NCBI GenBank assembly: GCA_934358675.1
Contig: CAKRKX010000034.1
Location: 1 to 23,779 of the forward strand
Length of the DNA: 23,779 bases
Source: an uncultured Agathobacter sp.
GTDB lineage: Bacteria > Bacillota > Clostridia > Lachnospirales > Lachnospiraceae
Direction: 5' to 3'
Shown here in pieces: positions 1 through 8,576 of the stretch. The first letter of the stretch is position 1, and each line of letters opens with the position of its first letter. The notes beneath the pieces were generated by a model. It saw only the letters and a list, made by a program, of their open reading frames with translations. It was not told the origin of the DNA and searched no databases. A program made the translations under genes and the position numbers.

Positions 1-42
1 ATATGGGAGTATCCTCCACTTTTTGCGTCAATAAGGAGAAAA

Positions 43-162
43 ATGAACAGGGATCTGGCAGAAAATACCTGCATTTGTCGCCTCTTGTATGGAGAAAACA
101 AGTATACCACAATATATTGGATATGCCGAAAAAACAGCGTAAAATCCATGAAAAAATCTTGA
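43..162 (+). CDS. possible 39-codon small ORF upstream of mraZ
   Basis: An ATG at 43 follows a good Shine-Dalgarno (AAGGAG, 31-36) and opens a 39-codon frame ending in TGA at 160-162. The peptide begins MNRDLAENTCICRLLYG and ends with a basic KSVKSMKKS tail. I recognise no family. Its stop overlaps the -35 of the mraZ promoter, so it would be the end of an upstream transcript. It could equally be chance. A competing frame over 3-203 has no ribosome binding site and was not called. Confidence 0.2.
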   Translation: MNRDLAENTCICRLLYGENKYTTIYWICRKNSVKSMKKS

Positions 163-187
163 TTTTTGCCCCTGTGAGGGGTATTAT
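159..187 (+). promoter_or_regulatory. sigma-A promoter of the division cluster
   Basis: TTGATT (159-164) and TATTAT (182-187) are separated by exactly 17 bases. The predicted transcription start is near 194, giving a leader of about 130 bases before mraZ. The ftsZ promoter at 9383 has the same hexamers and spacing. Confidence 0.7.
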
Positions 188-193
188 GGTAAC

Positions 194-264
194 AAGGTGG
201 TAGAAAGTGGAGTTAAAATACCACATAGTGGTGCAAAGTGGTGGATAAGTTGATAAAAATGTGG
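194..264 (+). promoter_or_regulatory. MraZ operator (GTGG box array)
   Basis: Boxes of the form A-rich-GTGG occur at 194-200 (AAGGTGG), 204-210 (AAAGTGG), 225-231 (ATAGTGG), 235-241 (AAAGTGG) and 258-264 (AATGTGG), with a degenerate copy near 246-252. The first four starts are 10, 21 and 10 bases apart, which puts them on one face of the helix. MraZ is known to bind short G-rich repeats at about 10-base spacing upstream of its own gene. The array overlaps the predicted transcription start, which suggests autorepression. Confidence 0.7.
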
Positions 265-324
265 AGAACTTACCTGCGAAATCGGCACACGGCAGATTGA
301 GAGAGAAAGGCAGGTGAGCGCGTC

Positions 325-756
325 ATGTTCATGGGTGAATACAATCATTCCATCGATGCGAAGGGCAGATTGATCGTACCTTCGAAGTTCAGAGAACAGC
401 TTGGCAACGAATTCGTTGTGACCAAGGGACTGGATGGATGTCTGTTTGTATACTCGCATGAAGAATGGCAGCGCATCGAAGAAAGCCTTCGAGAGAAACC
501 ACTTACCTCAAAAGATGCAAGAAAGTTTTTAAGATTCTTTTTTGCGGGCGCAGCGAACTGCGAAGTGGACAAGCAGGGAAGAATCAACCTTCCGGCAAAT
601 CTCCGCGAATACGCAGGCATTGATAAAGAAGTCGTATCGGTTGGTGTATTCAGCCGTGTTGAGATCTGGAGCAAGGAACGCTACCAGGAGAACAGTGACT
701 TTGATGATATGGATGAGATTGCAGAGCATATGGCCGAGCTTGGAATCGGAATCTAA
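325..756 (+). CDS. mraZ: transcriptional regulator MraZ
   Basis: This 143-residue protein is the usual MraZ length. It starts [15 protein letters not shown] and contains a second copy of the same half-motif, DKQGRINLP, near residue 80. These are the two SpoVT/AbrB-like swapped-hairpin units. MraZ is a ring-forming DNA-binding protein that controls the division and cell-wall cluster it heads. The start at 325 follows AGGTGAG (312-318) at a 6-base spacing; the ATG at 331 is the alternative. The operator array lies upstream, and rsmH begins 26 bases after the stop, so the two are co-transcribed. Confidence 0.97.
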   Translation: MFMGEYNHSIDAKGRLIVPSKFREQLGNEFVVTKGLDGCLFVYSHEEWQRIEESLREKPLTSKDARKFLRFFFAGAANCEVDKQGRINLPANLREYAGIDKEVVSVGVFSRVEIWSKERYQENSDFDDMDEIAEHMAELGIGI

Positions 757-782
757 GTGTGAGCAGGCGGAAAGGACGCGAT

Positions 783-1724
783 ATGGAATTTAAGCATTAT
801 TCGGTAATGCTGAATGAGACAATTGAACAATTGAATATCCGTCCGGACGGCATCTATGTGGATGGTACATTAGGCGGAGCGGGACACTCCCTTGAGATCG
901 CGAAGCGCCTTACGACCGGACGACTGATCGGAATCGATCAGGATGCGGATGCGATCGCAGCGGCAAGTGAGAGACTCGCCGATTACAGGGATAAAGTTAC
1001 CATTGTCAGAAGCAATTATGCACAGATGAAGGCAGTGCTTCACGATCTGGGGATCGATCAGGTAGACGGAATCCTGCTGGATCTGGGCGTATCGTCTTTT
1101 CAGCTTGACACACCGGAGCGCGGTTTTACCTATCGGAGCGAGGACGCTCCTCTTGATATGAGAATGGATGACAGACAGACACTGACGGCGAGAGATATCG
1201 TCAATGATTATAGTGAGATGGAGCTGTTTCGTATCATCCGTGATTATGGAGAGGATCGTTTTGCCAAGAATATTGCAAAGCATATTGTAAATGCGAGAAG
1301 GGAAAAGCCGATCGAGACGACCGGTGAGCTGAATGCAATCATCAAGGGAGCAATCCCGATGAAGGTACAGGTGACGGGCGGACATCCGTCGAAGAGAACC
1401 TATCAGGCGATCCGCATCGAGCTGAATCATGAGCTGGATGTGCTTCGCGACAATTTAGATGACATGATCGGACTTTTAGGTGACGGTGGAAGATTTTGTA
1501 TTATCACATTCCACTCACTGGAAGACCGAATCGTCAAATCCGCATTTAAGAAGAACGAGAATCCGTGCACATGCCCGAGCAATTTTCCGGTATGTGTGTG
1601 CGGTAACAAGTCCAAGGGACATGTTGTAACAAGAAAACCGATACTTCCTTCGGAGAAGGAACTGGAAGAAAACAGCCGTTCCAAGAGCGCGAAGCTTCGC
1701 GTTTTCGAGCGTGCGACGGATTAA
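783..1724 (+). CDS. rsmH: 16S rRNA (cytosine-1402-N4)-methyltransferase RsmH
   Basis: The protein (313 residues) methylates N4 of C1402 in the decoding centre of 16S rRNA using S-adenosylmethionine. Visible signatures are the N-terminal HYSVMLNE, the SAM-binding [10 protein letters not shown], the motif [13 protein letters not shown], the C-terminal [14 protein letters not shown] and a Cys-rich stretch with [13 protein letters not shown]. The start at 783 ([12 protein letters not shown]) is chosen because AAAGGA (771-776) sits 6 bases upstream; the frame is open back to a GTG at 759 but that codon has no ribosome site. It is the standard second gene of the cluster, after mraZ and before ftsL. 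Confidence 0.96.
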   Translation: MEFKHYSVMLNETIEQLNIRPDGIYVDGTLGGAGHSLEIAKRLTTGRLIGIDQDADAIAAASERLADYRDKVTIVRSNYAQMKAVLHDLGIDQVDGILLDLGVSSFQLDTPERGFTYRSEDAPLDMRMDDRQTLTARDIVNDYSEMELFRIIRDYGEDRFAKNIAKHIVNARREKPIETTGELNAIIKGAIPMKVQVTGGHPSKRTYQAIRIELNHELDVLRDNLDDMIGLLGDGGRFCIITFHSLEDRIVKSAFKKNENPCTCPSNFPVCVCGNKSKGHVVTRKPILPSEKELEENSRSKSAKLRVFERATD

Positions 1725-1746
1725 GTAGGAAAGCAGGGATGCAAAT

Positions 1747-2217
1747 ATGACTAGAAATTATTACATAAATGGAAATACAGTCCGTGAACTGGATGCACCG
1801 GTTCGCCCACAGCGCAGAAGCCGCGAGGAGTTAGAGCAGGTTAAGCACCGCAAGAACCGTAGAAATGCGGCGCGCAGAAATCGTCAGAGAGCGATGGAGA
1901 TGAGTCCGGGTTACGTGATGTTTCTGACAGCCGGTGTGCTCGTGATCGCTATGGCTGCGGTATCGTTTGTCAGTCTGCAGTCGCAGATTACCAACCGTAT
2001 GCGCAATATTGCCAACCTTGAGAGTCAGGTGACGGATCTTCGCGCAGACAACGATGCGCGTTATAAGAGTGTGACAACATCCGTTGATCTCAATCATGTC
2101 AAGGATGTTGCGATCAATAAACTCGGAATGGACTATCCGACGGAAGATCAGGTTGTTTACTATACGATCGAGAACAGCAACTATATGGATCAGTACAGCG
2201 ACATTCCGAAGCAGTAG
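1747..2217 (+). CDS. ftsL: cell division protein FtsL-like
   Basis: A 156-residue bitopic membrane protein. Residues 1-50 are very basic (RPQRRSREELEQ, then KHRKNRRNAARRNRQR), followed by one transmembrane segment at about residues 58-78 and an extracellular heptad-like coiled coil (QSQITNRMRNIANLESQVTD). The layout and position between rsmH and the transpeptidase gene match FtsL, which joins FtsQ/DivIB and DivIC to activate septal wall synthesis by FtsW and FtsI. Sequence conservation in this family is low, so the call rests on topology and context. The next gene begins 10 bases after the stop. Confidence 0.82.
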   Translation: MTRNYYINGNTVRELDAPVRPQRRSREELEQVKHRKNRRNAARRNRQRAMEMSPGYVMFLTAGVLVIAMAAVSFVSLQSQITNRMRNIANLESQVTDLRADNDARYKSVTTSVDLNHVKDVAINKLGMDYPTEDQVVYYTIENSNYMDQYSDIPKQ

Positions 2218-2227
2218 GAGCGAAAGA

Positions 2228-4186
2228 GTGGCAAGAACAAGAAAAAGAAGAAGACCTGTAAAGAAATTTAACCGGTCGATGCGGGGAAAGCTGATCGTGC
2301 TTTTTTCCCTGTTTCTGGTTGTGCTCTGCGGACTGATCGGTGTGCTGACACACATTGAGTCCACGAGCGGAGATAAATATGAAAAAAAGGTATTGTCGAT
2401 GCAGTCCTATGACAGTAAGACGATCCCTTATCAGAGAGGCGATATTGTGGACAGCTCGGGAACGGTCCTTGCGACCAGCGTGGCTGTCTATAACGTTATC
2501 TTAGACTGTTCGCAGATGACGTACAAGGAGGACTATATCGAGCCGACGATCCAGGCTCTGGTGCAGTGTTTCCCGGATCTGGACGAGAGTGAGCTCAGAT
2601 CCTACGCCAAGGACAAGAAGGACAGCAAGTACATTGTGCTCGCGAAGAAGCTGCCGTATGATGAGATCCAGAAGTTTGTGGAACTTCAGGATAAGACGGA
2701 TAAGAAAGGCAATAAAGTCAATCCGAACATCAAAGGCGTATGGTTTGAAAAAGAATATCAAAGAAGCTATCCGTACAAGTCGCTGGCTGCATCGGTGATT
2801 GGTTTTACCTCATCCGGCAATGTCGGAACGACAGGACTCGAGAATTATTACAATGACACCTTAAACGGTATCAACGGGCGTGAGTACGGTTATCTGAATT
2901 CCGACAGCAATTTTGAGAAAACCGTGATTCCGGCACAGGACGGAAATAATCTGGTAATCTCGATCGATTCGAATATCCAGTCGATCGTCGAGAAGAAGAT
3001 CAAAGAGTTTAACGACGCGTACCGCGATAACTACTATGAGGGTGACGGAAGTGAGGATACGGCGGTCATCATTATGAATCCGCAGAACGGTGAGATCCTT
3101 GCGATGGCGGACTATCCGGAATTTGACTTAAATGATCCGAGAGATTTAAGCTCTCTGTATTCGGAGTCGGAAATCGAGAACATGAGCGATGAGGACACGA
3201 TGAATGTGCTCAACAATCTGTGGCAGAATTATTGTGTGACCGCAACGTATGAGCCGGGATCCGTACAGAAACCTTTTACCGTGGCTGCCGGACTAGAGAC
3301 CGGAAAACTCAATGACAAGATGACATTTAACTGTGACGGCGGTGAAGTGTTTGACGGTCAGAGAGTCAGCTGTGTCAACCGTAACGGACACGGTATTGAG
3401 ACGATCCGCAAGGCACTTATGGATTCGTGTAATGATGCTTTGATGCAGATGTCGTACAAGATCGGCAAGACGAATTTCCTGGAGTATCAGTCAATATTCG
3501 GATTCGGACAGAAGACCGGCGTGGATCTGCCGGGTGAGGCGAACACTTCGACACTTGTCTATACCGAGAACAATATGAAAACGATCGATCTTGCGACGAA
3601 TGCCTTCGGACAGAACTACAACTGTACGATGATCCAGATGGTAAGCGCTTTTTCGTCTCTGATCAATGGAGGAACGTACTATCAGCCACATCTTGTGACA
3701 AAGATTACGGACGCATCGGGCAACACCGTGTCGACGATCGAGCCGAAGGCGGTCAAGCAGACTGTTTCGGAGAGTACGAGCGATAAGATCCGTGATTATC
3801 TGTATGATGTTGTATCCAAGGGTACAGCCGGCACCGCCAAAGTGGACGGATATTCCATGGGTGGTAAGACCGGAACCGCGCAGAAGATTCCGCGTAAGGA
3901 CCGCAAGTATCTTGTGTCGTTTATGGGATTCGCGCCGTACGACGATCCGCAGCTCGTGATCTACTGTGTGGTCAATGAGCCGAACGTTGCGGATCAGTCC
4001 CACAGTTATTTTGCACAGAATATCGTGCGTGAGATATTAGAGGAAGTTCTTCCGTATATGAATATTTATCCGGATGAGGAACTTACCGGCAAGAACGAAG
4101 GCCTTGATGTCACGGGCGAGAATGCCCAGTACACCGGAGAGCACAAGCCGGTTAAGAAAAAAGGCGAAACCGATACAAATGAATAA
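2228..4186 (+). CDS. class B penicillin-binding protein (FtsI/SpoVD type transpeptidase)
   Basis: A 652-residue peptidoglycan DD-transpeptidase with a short basic cytoplasmic tail, one transmembrane anchor at about residues 20-40, a PBP dimer/pedestal region, and a transpeptidase domain. The three catalytic motifs are intact: SVQK at about 345-348, SCN at 400-402 and KTGT at 547-550. There is no C-terminal PASTA domain; the tail is a charged, probably disordered stretch. The GTG start at 2228 follows AGGAG (2216-2220) and gives VARTRKRRRP; the frame is open back to 2084, but that part overlaps ftsL and is not coding. It could be the vegetative septal enzyme or the SpoVD-like one; the sequence does not decide. 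Confidence 0.93.
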   Translation: MARTRKRRRPVKKFNRSMRGKLIVLFSLFLVVLCGLIGVLTHIESTSGDKYEKKVLSMQSYDSKTIPYQRGDIVDSSGTVLATSVAVYNVILDCSQMTYKEDYIEPTIQALVQCFPDLDESELRSYAKDKKDSKYIVLAKKLPYDEIQKFVELQDKTDKKGNKVNPNIKGVWFEKEYQRSYPYKSLAASVIGFTSSGNVGTTGLENYYNDTLNGINGREYGYLNSDSNFEKTVIPAQDGNNLVISIDSNIQSIVEKKIKEFNDAYRDNYYEGDGSEDTAVIIMNPQNGEILAMADYPEFDLNDPRDLSSLYSESEIENMSDEDTMNVLNNLWQNYCVTATYEPGSVQKPFTVAAGLETGKLNDKMTFNCDGGEVFDGQRVSCVNRNGHGIETIRKALMDSCNDALMQMSYKIGKTNFLEYQSIFGFGQKTGVDLPGEANTSTLVYTENNMKTIDLATNAFGQNYNCTMIQMVSAFSSLINGGTYYQPHLVTKITDASGNTVSTIEPKAVKQTVSESTSDKIRDYLYDVVSKGTAGTAKVDGYSMGGKTGTAQKIPRKDRKYLVSFMGFAPYDDPQLVIYCVVNEPNVADQSHSYFAQNIVREILEEVLPYMNIYPDEELTGKNEGLDVTGENAQYTGEHKPVKKKGETDTNE

Positions 4187-4198
4187 AAATGGATAAGT

Positions 4199-4223
4199 GG
4201 CGGGTGTTCTAATGACATCCGCC
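4199..4223 (+). other. hairpin between the two PBP genes
   Basis: GGCGGGTGT (4199-4207) pairs with ACATCCGCC (4215-4223) over 9 pairs, one of them G-U, with a 7-base loop. No U-tract follows, so it is not a convincing terminator. It may stabilise or process the operon mRNA or tune expression of the second PBP. The gap between these genes (80 bases) is the longest in the mraZ-ftsQ run. Confidence 0.5.
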
Positions 4224-4266
4224 CGTTCATATATCTATAAGTAAAAAGCAGTGGCAGGAATGTGCC

Positions 4267-5985
4267 GTGGAACGCAATAAGACCTATCACCGCAGAAAAA
4301 TCTGTGTTATCGGGCTGGTCGTCCTGATCGCATCCGTTGTGTTGCTTGGACGATTAGTATATCTTATGATCTTTCGCGGAGATTATTACTTCAGGCTTGC
4401 GACGGATCTGCAGCAGAGAGAACGCCAGATCAAGGCGGCGCGGGGCAAGATCCTCGATGCCAACGGCGTGGTGCTCGCGGGCAACCGCTCCGTCTGTACG
4501 ATATCGGTGATCCACAATCAGATCAAGGATCCTGAGGCCGTGATCGCGATGCTTGCAAAGGAGCTGGATCTGCCGGAGGAGCGCGTGCGCAAACGCGTCG
4601 AGAAATATTCCTCGATCGAGCGCATCAAGAGTAATGTGGACAAGGAGACGGGCAACCGGATCCTGTCATACGGGTATGCCGGTGTGAAGGTGGATGAGGA
4701 TTACAAGAGAGAGTATCCGTATGATGACCTTGCCTCGAAGGTGCTCGGATTTACCGGAGGCGACAATCAGGGAATCATCGGACTTGAGACGGTGTATGAC
4801 GATTATCTGCAGGGAACGAACGGAACGATCCTGACGACAACGGACGCGCGCGGTGTGGAAGTGGATAACATCGGGGAGGAACGCATCGAGCCGGTGGCGG
4901 GTAAGAATCTGCGCCTGTCGCTGGATTCCAATATTCAGCTTTTTGCGGCGCAGGCCGCAGAGAAAGCGTACATCCAGAAGGAGGCGGACTCGGTCAGCAT
5001 TCTTGTGATGAATCCGCAGAACGGCGAGATGCTGGCGATGGTCGATTATCCGGAATTCAACCTCAATGAGCCGTTCGTTCTGACGGAGCAGTACAGCGAG
5101 TATGCGGGGACGGATGAGGAGCAGGATTATCTGAACCAGATGTGGCGAAATCATTGCATCAATGATACTTATGAACCCGGATCGACATTTAAGATAATTA
5201 CGAGCACGGCCGCACTCGAGGAGGGCGTGGTGACGCTGGAGGACCGGTTCCACTGTCCGGGCTATATCGTGGTGGAGGATCGAAGGATCCGCTGTCATAA
5301 GACGACCGGACACGGGGCGGAGAGCTTCGTGGAGGGCATTGAGAATTCGTGCAATCCGGTGTTCATCAATGTGGGACTCCGCATCGGCGCGGATCGCTTC
5401 TGTGATTATTTTAAGCAGTTCGGGCTTCTGGAAAAGACGCATATCGATCTGCCGGGCGAGGCATCGACGATCATGCACAAGAGAGAGAATATCGGGCTTG
5501 TCGAGCTTGCAACGATCTCATTCGGGCAGTCGTTTCAGATTACGCCGATCCAGCTTGCAACAACGGTTTCTTCTATTATAAACGGAGGACACCGGGTGAC
5601 ACCGCATTTCGGTGTGCAGGTGGAGGATGCTGAGGGTAACTGCATCGAGACGTTTGATTATGAGAACCAGACAACGATCTGCAGTGCCGAGACTTCGGAG
5701 AAAATGCGTTATCTTCTCGAGAAAGTTGTCTCGGAGGGAGGCGGAAACAAAGCGGCTGTCGAAGGGTACAGCATCGGCGGCAAGACCGCGACCTCGCAGA
5801 CGCTGCCGAGATCTGCGAACCGTTATATTTCTTCGTTTCTTGGATTTGCACCCGCAGATGATCCGCAGGTGCTGGTACTTGTGATCATAAGAAATCCGTC
5901 CGGCGTATATTACGGAGGAACGATCGCAGCGCCGGTGGCGAAGGAAATATTTGAAAACATTCTGCCCTACCTTGAATTACAGTAG
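4267..5985 (+). CDS. second class B penicillin-binding protein, KTA variant
   Basis: This 572-residue paralogue of the preceding gene has the same layout: basic tail, transmembrane anchor at about residues 12-34, pedestal and transpeptidase domain. The catalytic serine motif STFK is at about 306-309 and SCN at 361-363. The third motif reads KTATSQ (from residue 506) where KTGT is usual, so the glycine is replaced by alanine while the Lys and Thr are kept. The GTG start at 4267 follows CAGGAA (4255-4260). Two class B enzymes in tandem suggest one for division and one for sporulation septum or cortex (SpoVD-like) synthesis. Which is which is an inference left open. Confidence 0.92.
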   Translation: MERNKTYHRRKICVIGLVVLIASVVLLGRLVYLMIFRGDYYFRLATDLQQRERQIKAARGKILDANGVVLAGNRSVCTISVIHNQIKDPEAVIAMLAKELDLPEERVRKRVEKYSSIERIKSNVDKETGNRILSYGYAGVKVDEDYKREYPYDDLASKVLGFTGGDNQGIIGLETVYDDYLQGTNGTILTTTDARGVEVDNIGEERIEPVAGKNLRLSLDSNIQLFAAQAAEKAYIQKEADSVSILVMNPQNGEMLAMVDYPEFNLNEPFVLTEQYSEYAGTDEEQDYLNQMWRNHCINDTYEPGSTFKIITSTAALEEGVVTLEDRFHCPGYIVVEDRRIRCHKTTGHGAESFVEGIENSCNPVFINVGLRIGADRFCDYFKQFGLLEKTHIDLPGEASTIMHKRENIGLVELATISFGQSFQITPIQLATTVSSIINGGHRVTPHFGVQVEDAEGNCIETFDYENQTTICSAETSEKMRYLLEKVVSEGGGNKAAVEGYSIGGKTATSQTLPRSANRYISSFLGFAPADDPQVLVLVIIRNPSGVYYGGTIAAPVAKEIFENILPYLELQ

Positions 5986-6042
5986 CGAATAACGTATACT
6001 TAAATACAGTATGCATTTTCTATAACAACGGAGGAACAAGAC

Positions 6043-7404
6043 ATGAAGATAGAAGAGAGTAAAGTTCTGGTCGTAGGTACCGGAATCAGTGGAATCGCAG
6101 CCGCAGAGCTGCTTCTTGCCAAGAAGATTGATACGGTTTTGTTTGATGCCAACAAGGAACTGGATCTGGAGAAGTTCCATGAGAAGGCACCGGCGTTAAA
6201 AGATGTACCGATGATCCTCGGGGAACTGACCGAGGAGCAGATGCATGAATTTGGTGTGGCTGTGTTGAGCCCGGGAGTTCCGACGGACCTTCCGATGGTG
6301 GAGCGCCTTCGCGCACAGAACGTAGCCATCTGGGGTGAGATCGAGCTTGCCTACTATTTCGGCAGGGGCAGAGTGATCGCCATCACAGGAACCAACGGAA
6401 AGACGACAACGACCGCTTTGACCGGCGAGATCATGAAGAATTATTTCGATGATGTCCGCGTTGTGGGCAATATCGGAATCCCATATACATCCGAGGCGGC
6501 AACCATGACGGACGATACCGTGACCGTTGCGGAGATCAGCAGCTTCCAGCTTGAGACGACACATGCGTTCAAGCCGGAGATATCGGCGATCTTAAATATT
6601 ACACCGGATCATCTGAACCGTCATCATACGATGGAGTGCTATATCGAGACAAAGGAATCCATCACGAAGAACCAGACGAAGGATCAGGTATGCGTTTTAA
6701 ATTATGAGGACGAAGTGCTTCGTGCGTTTGGCGAGAAGGCGCCGGCGAAAGTGGTTTATTTCAGCAGCCACAGAAAGCTTGAGGAAGGCTTCTATCTCGA
6801 GGGAGAGGATATCTTCTATGCACATAACGGACAGAACGAGCATGTGATCAATGTGAATGAGCTGAATCTTCTCGGACGCCACAACTATGAGAATGTGATG
6901 GCGGCCTGTGCGATGAGCGTAAACTTCGGGGTGCCGATGGAGAAGATCGTAGAAGTATTAAAGAGATTCCAGGCAGTTGAGCACAGAATCGAGTATGTGA
7001 CCGAGAAGCGTGGGGTCAAATTCTACAACGATTCGAAAGGAACGAATCCGGATGCGGCGATCCAGGGCATCCGTGCGATGAACCGCTCGACACTTCTGAT
7101 CGGCGGAGGTTATGATAAGCAGTCCGAGTACGATGAGTGGATTGATGCGTTTGACGGCAAGGTCAAGAAGCTGGTGCTGATTGGACAGACGGCAGGCAAG
7201 ATCGAGGAGTGTGCGCACCGTCACGGATTTATGGATACCGTGCGCTGCGAGACGTTCGAGGAAGCCATCAATTATTGTTATGACCATGCGGTAGCGGGAG
7301 ATGCTGTGCTTCTTTCCCCTGCATGTGCAAGCTGGGGCATGTTCCCTAATTATGAAGAGCGTGGAAGAATCTTTAAGGATATCGTCCGCAATCTTACGGA
7401 GTAG
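6043..7404 (+). CDS. murD: UDP-N-acetylmuramoyl-L-alanine--D-glutamate ligase MurD
   Basis: A 453-residue cytoplasmic Mur ligase that adds D-glutamate to UDP-MurNAc-L-Ala using ATP. The N-terminal Rossmann-like UDP-binding domain opens with VLVVGTGISGIAAAELL, the ATP loop is GTNGKTTTT (116-124), followed by VAEISSFQLETT and the DHLNRH motif of the central domain. The C-terminal domain has NDSKGTNPDAA and LLSPACASWGMF, both typical of MurD. The start follows CGGAGGA with an 8-base spacing. MraY, which often precedes MurD in such clusters, is absent. Confidence 0.97.
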   Translation: MKIEESKVLVVGTGISGIAAAELLLAKKIDTVLFDANKELDLEKFHEKAPALKDVPMILGELTEEQMHEFGVAVLSPGVPTDLPMVERLRAQNVAIWGEIELAYYFGRGRVIAITGTNGKTTTTALTGEIMKNYFDDVRVVGNIGIPYTSEAATMTDDTVTVAEISSFQLETTHAFKPEISAILNITPDHLNRHHTMECYIETKESITKNQTKDQVCVLNYEDEVLRAFGEKAPAKVVYFSSHRKLEEGFYLEGEDIFYAHNGQNEHVINVNELNLLGRHNYENVMAACAMSVNFGVPMEKIVEVLKRFQAVEHRIEYVTEKRGVKFYNDSKGTNPDAAIQGIRAMNRSTLLIGGGYDKQSEYDEWIDAFDGKVKKLVLIGQTAGKIEECAHRHGFMDTVRCETFEEAINYCYDHAVAGDAVLLSPACASWGMFPNYEERGRIFKDIVRNLTE

Positions 7405-7426
7405 TAATTTCAAGGAGTAGTGATTC

Positions 7427-8554
7427 GTGGCAAGACGGGGACGCAGAGAAAAAGGAACTACATATTTTGATTACAATCTGCTTTTTATCGTAATCTTTTT
7501 ACTGTGCTTCGGACTGGTTATGCTGTACAGTTCCAGTTCGTATATTTCGGCGAACACGTACGGGGACAGCGCGTATTACCTGAAGCTGCAGCTTCGTAAT
7601 ATGGGAATCGGAGCCTTTGTTATGCTCATTATGGCACATGTGGATTATCATTTCTGGAAGAAGTTTTATCTGCTGGCATATGTGGGATCTTTCGTATTAT
7701 GTCTGGTCGTATTTCTTAAGATTCCGGGTATTACGCGAGAATCCCACGGTAAGTCGCGCTGGCTGCAGCTTGGACCGCTCAGTTTTCAGCCGTCCGAGCT
7801 TGCAAAGCTTGCAATCATTATCTTTCTTGCGGTGCTGATCGAGAAGTACACGCGAGATATCAGCACGCGCGCCGGGCTGATCAAGGTGTTTGTAATCCTT
7901 GTGCCGCTTCTTGGGGTTGTCGCGCTCGGAAACTTAAGTACCGCGATCATTATCTTCGGTATCGCGTTCTGTATGCTTTTTGTCGCAAATCCGCAGTATA
8001 AGCCGTTCTTCGTGACAGCGCTGATCGGAATTGCCGGAGTGGTCGCTCTGATCGCGTTAGAAGGCTACCGTGGAAACCGAGTGGAGGCATGGCGGCACCC
8101 GGAGACCGCGGGCGACAAAGGCTATCAGACGTTGCAGGGACTCTACGCGATCGGTTCCGGAAAGCTGTTCGGAAAAGGCCTGGGTGAGAGCCTTCAGAAG
8201 TTAGGCAATGTGCCGGAGTCACAGAATGATATGATCTTTACGATCATCTGTGAGGAGCTTGGACTTTTTGGTGCCGTGTGCGTGATCCTTCTGTTTGTTC
8301 TTCTTCTGTGGAGAATGATGGTCATTGCCAACAACGCGACCGATCTGTACGGCGCGCTGCTCGTGACCGGTATCATGTCGCACATCGCGATCCAGGTCAT
8401 CCTTAACATCGCGGTTGTGACTAACACGATTCCGAATACCGGAGTCATTCTGCCTTTTATCAGTTACGGAGGTACTTCCATTGTATTCCTGATGGGCGAG
8501 ATGGGGCTTGCACTCAGCGTGTCGAAGGGAATTCGGCTCGAATCGATCGAATAA
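7427..8554 (+). CDS. ftsW: SEDS-family peptidoglycan glycosyltransferase (FtsW/SpoVE)
   Basis: A 375-residue polytopic protein with roughly ten hydrophobic segments. It starts with a short basic tail, then the first segment ends in GLVMLYSSSS, as in FtsW/RodA/SpoVE. The motif HGKSRWLQLGPLSFQPSELAK, the catalytic-acid region VPESQNDMIF (Asp of ND), and the late loop NTGVILPFISYGGTS are all present. SEDS enzymes polymerise lipid II and work with a class B PBP such as the two encoded upstream. The GTG start at 7427 follows AAGGAG (7412-7417). FtsW and SpoVE cannot be told apart from sequence alone; position favours a division role. Confidence 0.94.
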   Translation: MARRGRREKGTTYFDYNLLFIVIFLLCFGLVMLYSSSSYISANTYGDSAYYLKLQLRNMGIGAFVMLIMAHVDYHFWKKFYLLAYVGSFVLCLVVFLKIPGITRESHGKSRWLQLGPLSFQPSELAKLAIIIFLAVLIEKYTRDISTRAGLIKVFVILVPLLGVVALGNLSTAIIIFGIAFCMLFVANPQYKPFFVTALIGIAGVVALIALEGYRGNRVEAWRHPETAGDKGYQTLQGLYAIGSGKLFGKGLGESLQKLGNVPESQNDMIFTIICEELGLFGAVCVILLFVLLLWRMMVIANNATDLYGALLVTGIMSHIAIQVILNIAVVTNTIPNTGVILPFISYGGTSIVFLMGEMGLALSVSKGIRLESIE

Positions 8555-8576
8555 TATGTCAGACAGTAGGTAAAAA

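Noticed and set aside
3..203. 66-codon open frame at the window start
   Set aside because: No ribosome site, composition not protein-like, and it runs through the mraZ promoter.
2084..2227. Upstream 48-codon extension of the first PBP
   Set aside because: It overlaps ftsL in another frame; the GTG at 2228 has a proper ribosome site and gives the expected basic tail and anchor.
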